DNA of 6,777 nucleotides from positions 1 through 6,777 of the forward strand of contig JANJUA010000238.1 of assembly GCA_024710825.1 (NCBI GenBank), read 5' to 3'. The notes under the pieces are model-generated. The model was not told where the DNA came from and made no database searches. It was given only the letters and a program-made list of their open reading frames with translations. This stretch comes from Solirubrobacteraceae bacterium. Lineage in GTDB: Bacteria; Actinomycetota; Thermoleophilia; Solirubrobacterales; Solirubrobacteraceae. The stretch's first letter is position 1; every line of letters starts with the position of its first letter. Shown one piece after another: positions 5,623 through 6,777 of this stretch. The translations under genes were made by a program, and so were the position numbers.

Positions 5623-6771
5623 TCACCCCCATTTGGGGGTCAGCGCGCGCCGGAGGCGGTCGATCGTGACCACCCCGCGGAGCACGCCGTCGCCGTCCAC
5701 GGCGAAGACCGCGCCGAGCCGACCGAGCCCCTCGGTGCCGAGCAGCGCCTCGAGCGGCTCCTCGACGCCGACGCGGAAGCGCCAGCCCTCCTCGGCGACG
5801 ATCTCGCGCGCGGGCAGCGCGGGGCGCCCGCCGGCGATGGCGTCGTCGACCGCCGTGCGATGCAGCACGCCGACGTAGCGGCCGTCGGGCTCGGTGACCG
5901 CCACCCAGGGCCAGTCGTTGGGCGCGAAGATGCGGTCGGAGACCTCCAGCAACGGCATGTCGGCGCCGATCGTGTAGGGGAACGGGTCCATGACGTCGGC
6001 GACGGTCACTCCCTCCAGGCGCTCGTCGATGTCGGACTGCACGACCGCTCCGCGCGCGCCCTGGCCGAGGAACAGCGCGAGCACCGCCAGCCACAGCCCG
6101 TCGCCGACGTGGTCGGTGAGCATCAGGTAGACGCCGAAGCAGCCGAGCAGATAGGAGAAGCCGAGGCCGGCTCGGCCGGCGAAGCGGGTGGCCTTCGCCT
6201 TCTGGCCGGTGAGCTTCCAGGCGATCGCCCGCGCGATGCGTCCGCCGTCGAGCGGGAACGCCGGGATGAGGTTGAAGACGAACAGCACCGCGTTGATCGT
6301 GGCGAGGAACCCGAGCAGCAGCAGGGCCGGATCGGGCGCGTCGGACAGGATCGCGACGTCGAAGAACGCCGCACCCTCGATCAGCACCCCGATCCCGAGG
6401 CACACGGCGACGATGAGGAGCGTGACCAGCGGGCCGGCGACGGCGACCTTGAGCTCCTCGCCGGGCGAGCGCGAGTCACGGCTGAGCTTCGCGACGCCCC
6501 CGAAGAACCACAGGTCGATCCCGGTGACCTGGATGCCGGAGCGCCGCGCGGCGAGCGCGTGGCCGAGCTCGTGGAGGATCACGGAGGCGAAGAAGAGCAG
6601 CACGGCCGCCACCGCGACCCCGTACGCCCCGCCCTCCGAGCCGCCGAGCGCATCCTCGAAGCGGCTCGACAGCAGGAAGATGAAGAGGAAGAGGACGAAG
6701 AACCAGCTGTAGCTGACCCCGATGCGGATGCCGAACAGGCGCGCGAGCTGGATTGAGCTGCCGGTCGGCAT
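5623..6771 (-). CDS. M50-family site-2 protease (Rip3-like) with C-terminal CBS domain pair
   Basis: This is an intramembrane zinc metalloprotease of 382 residues. Predicted membrane segments lie at about residues 20-36, 51-72, 107-133, 148-170, 203-220 and 225-237. HELGH at 67-71 in the second segment gives two zinc-binding histidines and the catalytic glutamate. NLIPAFPLDGGR (167-178) supplies the third ligand, Asp175, in the family's second motif. After the membrane part come two CBS domains (about 255-310 and 320-377), typical of the bacterial subgroup that senses nucleotides or other ligands; no PDZ domain is present. Such proteases usually cleave anti-sigma factors or other membrane proteins, but the target here is unknown and no sigma/anti-sigma pair is in view. 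The ATG at 6771-6769 gives the usual short N-terminus before the RLFGIRIGV segment. Only 6 bases of upstream sequence remain and that frame stays open, so an upstream start cannot be excluded. The stop is TGA, 56 nt before the chosen sdhA start. Confidence 0.92.
   Translation of the reverse strand: MPTGSSIQLARLFGIRIGVSYSWFFVLFLFIFLLSSRFEDALGGSEGGAYGVAVAAVLLFFASVILHELGHALAARRSGIQVTGIDLWFFGGVAKLSRDSRSPGEELKVAVAGPLVTLLIVAVCLGIGVLIEGAAFFDVAILSDAPDPALLLLGFLATINAVLFVFNLIPAFPLDGGRIARAIAWKLTGQKAKATRFAGRAGLGFSYLLGCFGVYLMLTDHVGDGLWLAVLALFLGQGARGAVVQSDIDERLEGVTVADVMDPFPYTIGADMPLLEVSDRIFAPNDWPWVAVTEPDGRYVGVLHRTAVDDAIAGGRPALPAREIVAEEGWRFRVGVEEPLEALLGTEGLGRLGAVFAVDGDGVLRGVVTIDRLRRALTPKWG
5625..5640. repeat. 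16-bp inverted repeat over the protease stop codon, upstream of sdhA
   Basis: Arms accccca (5625-5631) and tgggggt (5634-5640) are exact reverse complements with 2 bases between; as RNA this is a 6-bp stem with a 4-nt loop. It covers the last codons (Pro-Lys-Trp-Gly) and the first base of the stop codon of the protease gene, about 60 nt before the chosen sdhA start. It has no trailing U-run. It could be an operator, an mRNA stem between two cistrons, or a chance product of Pro/Gly codons. Confidence 0.4.
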
Positions 6772-6777
6772 GTAGCG

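Noticed and set aside
5567..6403. Long upstream prolongation of the sdhA frame into the protease gene
   Set aside because: It is Arg-rich out-of-frame sequence over the protease gene. The FAD-binding fold begins at the ATG at 5566.
5590..6756. 388-residue open frame on the plus strand, antisense to the M50 protease
   Set aside because: Its composition is low-complexity Glu/Asp/Arg/Ala, as expected from reading hydrophobic codons backwards; the minus strand encodes a complete protease with HELGH and CBS domains.

Overview
This is a 6.8 kb chromosomal window from a very GC-rich bacterium (roughly 70% G+C by eye, with almost every third codon position G or C). The gene content and style (GTG starts, abutting or overlapping stop/start codons, a site-2 protease with CBS domains) suggest a high-GC actinobacterium. 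A deep-branching group such as Thermoleophilia/Solirubrobacterales is my best guess, but it is an inference from composition and content, not a demonstrated placement.

Layout. Positions 1-741 (+) hold the 3' part of an aspartate-semialdehyde dehydrogenase gene (asd) whose 5' end lies outside the window. It converges, across a 13-bp gap, on a lipoate/octanoate-protein ligase family gene (755-1504, -). Everything further right is also on the minus strand and reads as one compact block in the order: M50 site-2 protease with two CBS domains (6771-5623), succinate dehydrogenase/fumarate reductase flavoprotein SdhA (5566-3872), iron-sulfur subunit SdhB (3871-2699), a protein with two CCG domains (HdrB/SdhE type, 2702-1797), and a 64-residue charged protein of unknown function (1783-1589). 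An 84-bp gap with a perfect 9-bp hairpin separates this block from the ligase gene. No stretch longer than 300 bp lacks a gene. I saw no tRNA, rRNA, CRISPR array, insertion sequence or phage gene.

How it works together. The core is a non-classical succinate:quinone oxidoreductase of the 'type E' kind. SdhA keeps the covalent-FAD histidine and the dicarboxylate-site residues. SdhB carries an extra cysteine that should turn the usual [3Fe-4S] centre into a [4Fe-4S] centre. The cytochrome b membrane anchors (SdhC/SdhD) are absent and are replaced by a soluble-looking protein with two CCG cysteine motifs. The genes are tightly coupled: sdhA and sdhB abut (TAGATG), and sdhB and the CCG gene overlap (ATGA). 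The small ORF lies where archaeal type E operons carry a fourth small subunit, but I cannot show that it is one.

The features most worth a second look are the type E complex in a high-GC bacterial setting, the roughly 160-residue C-terminal extension of SdhB, the conserved small ORF, the protease gene directly upstream of sdhA, a palindrome over the protease stop codon, and a cysteine in the ligase-family protein that points to amidotransferase/octanoyltransferase rather than ligase chemistry.
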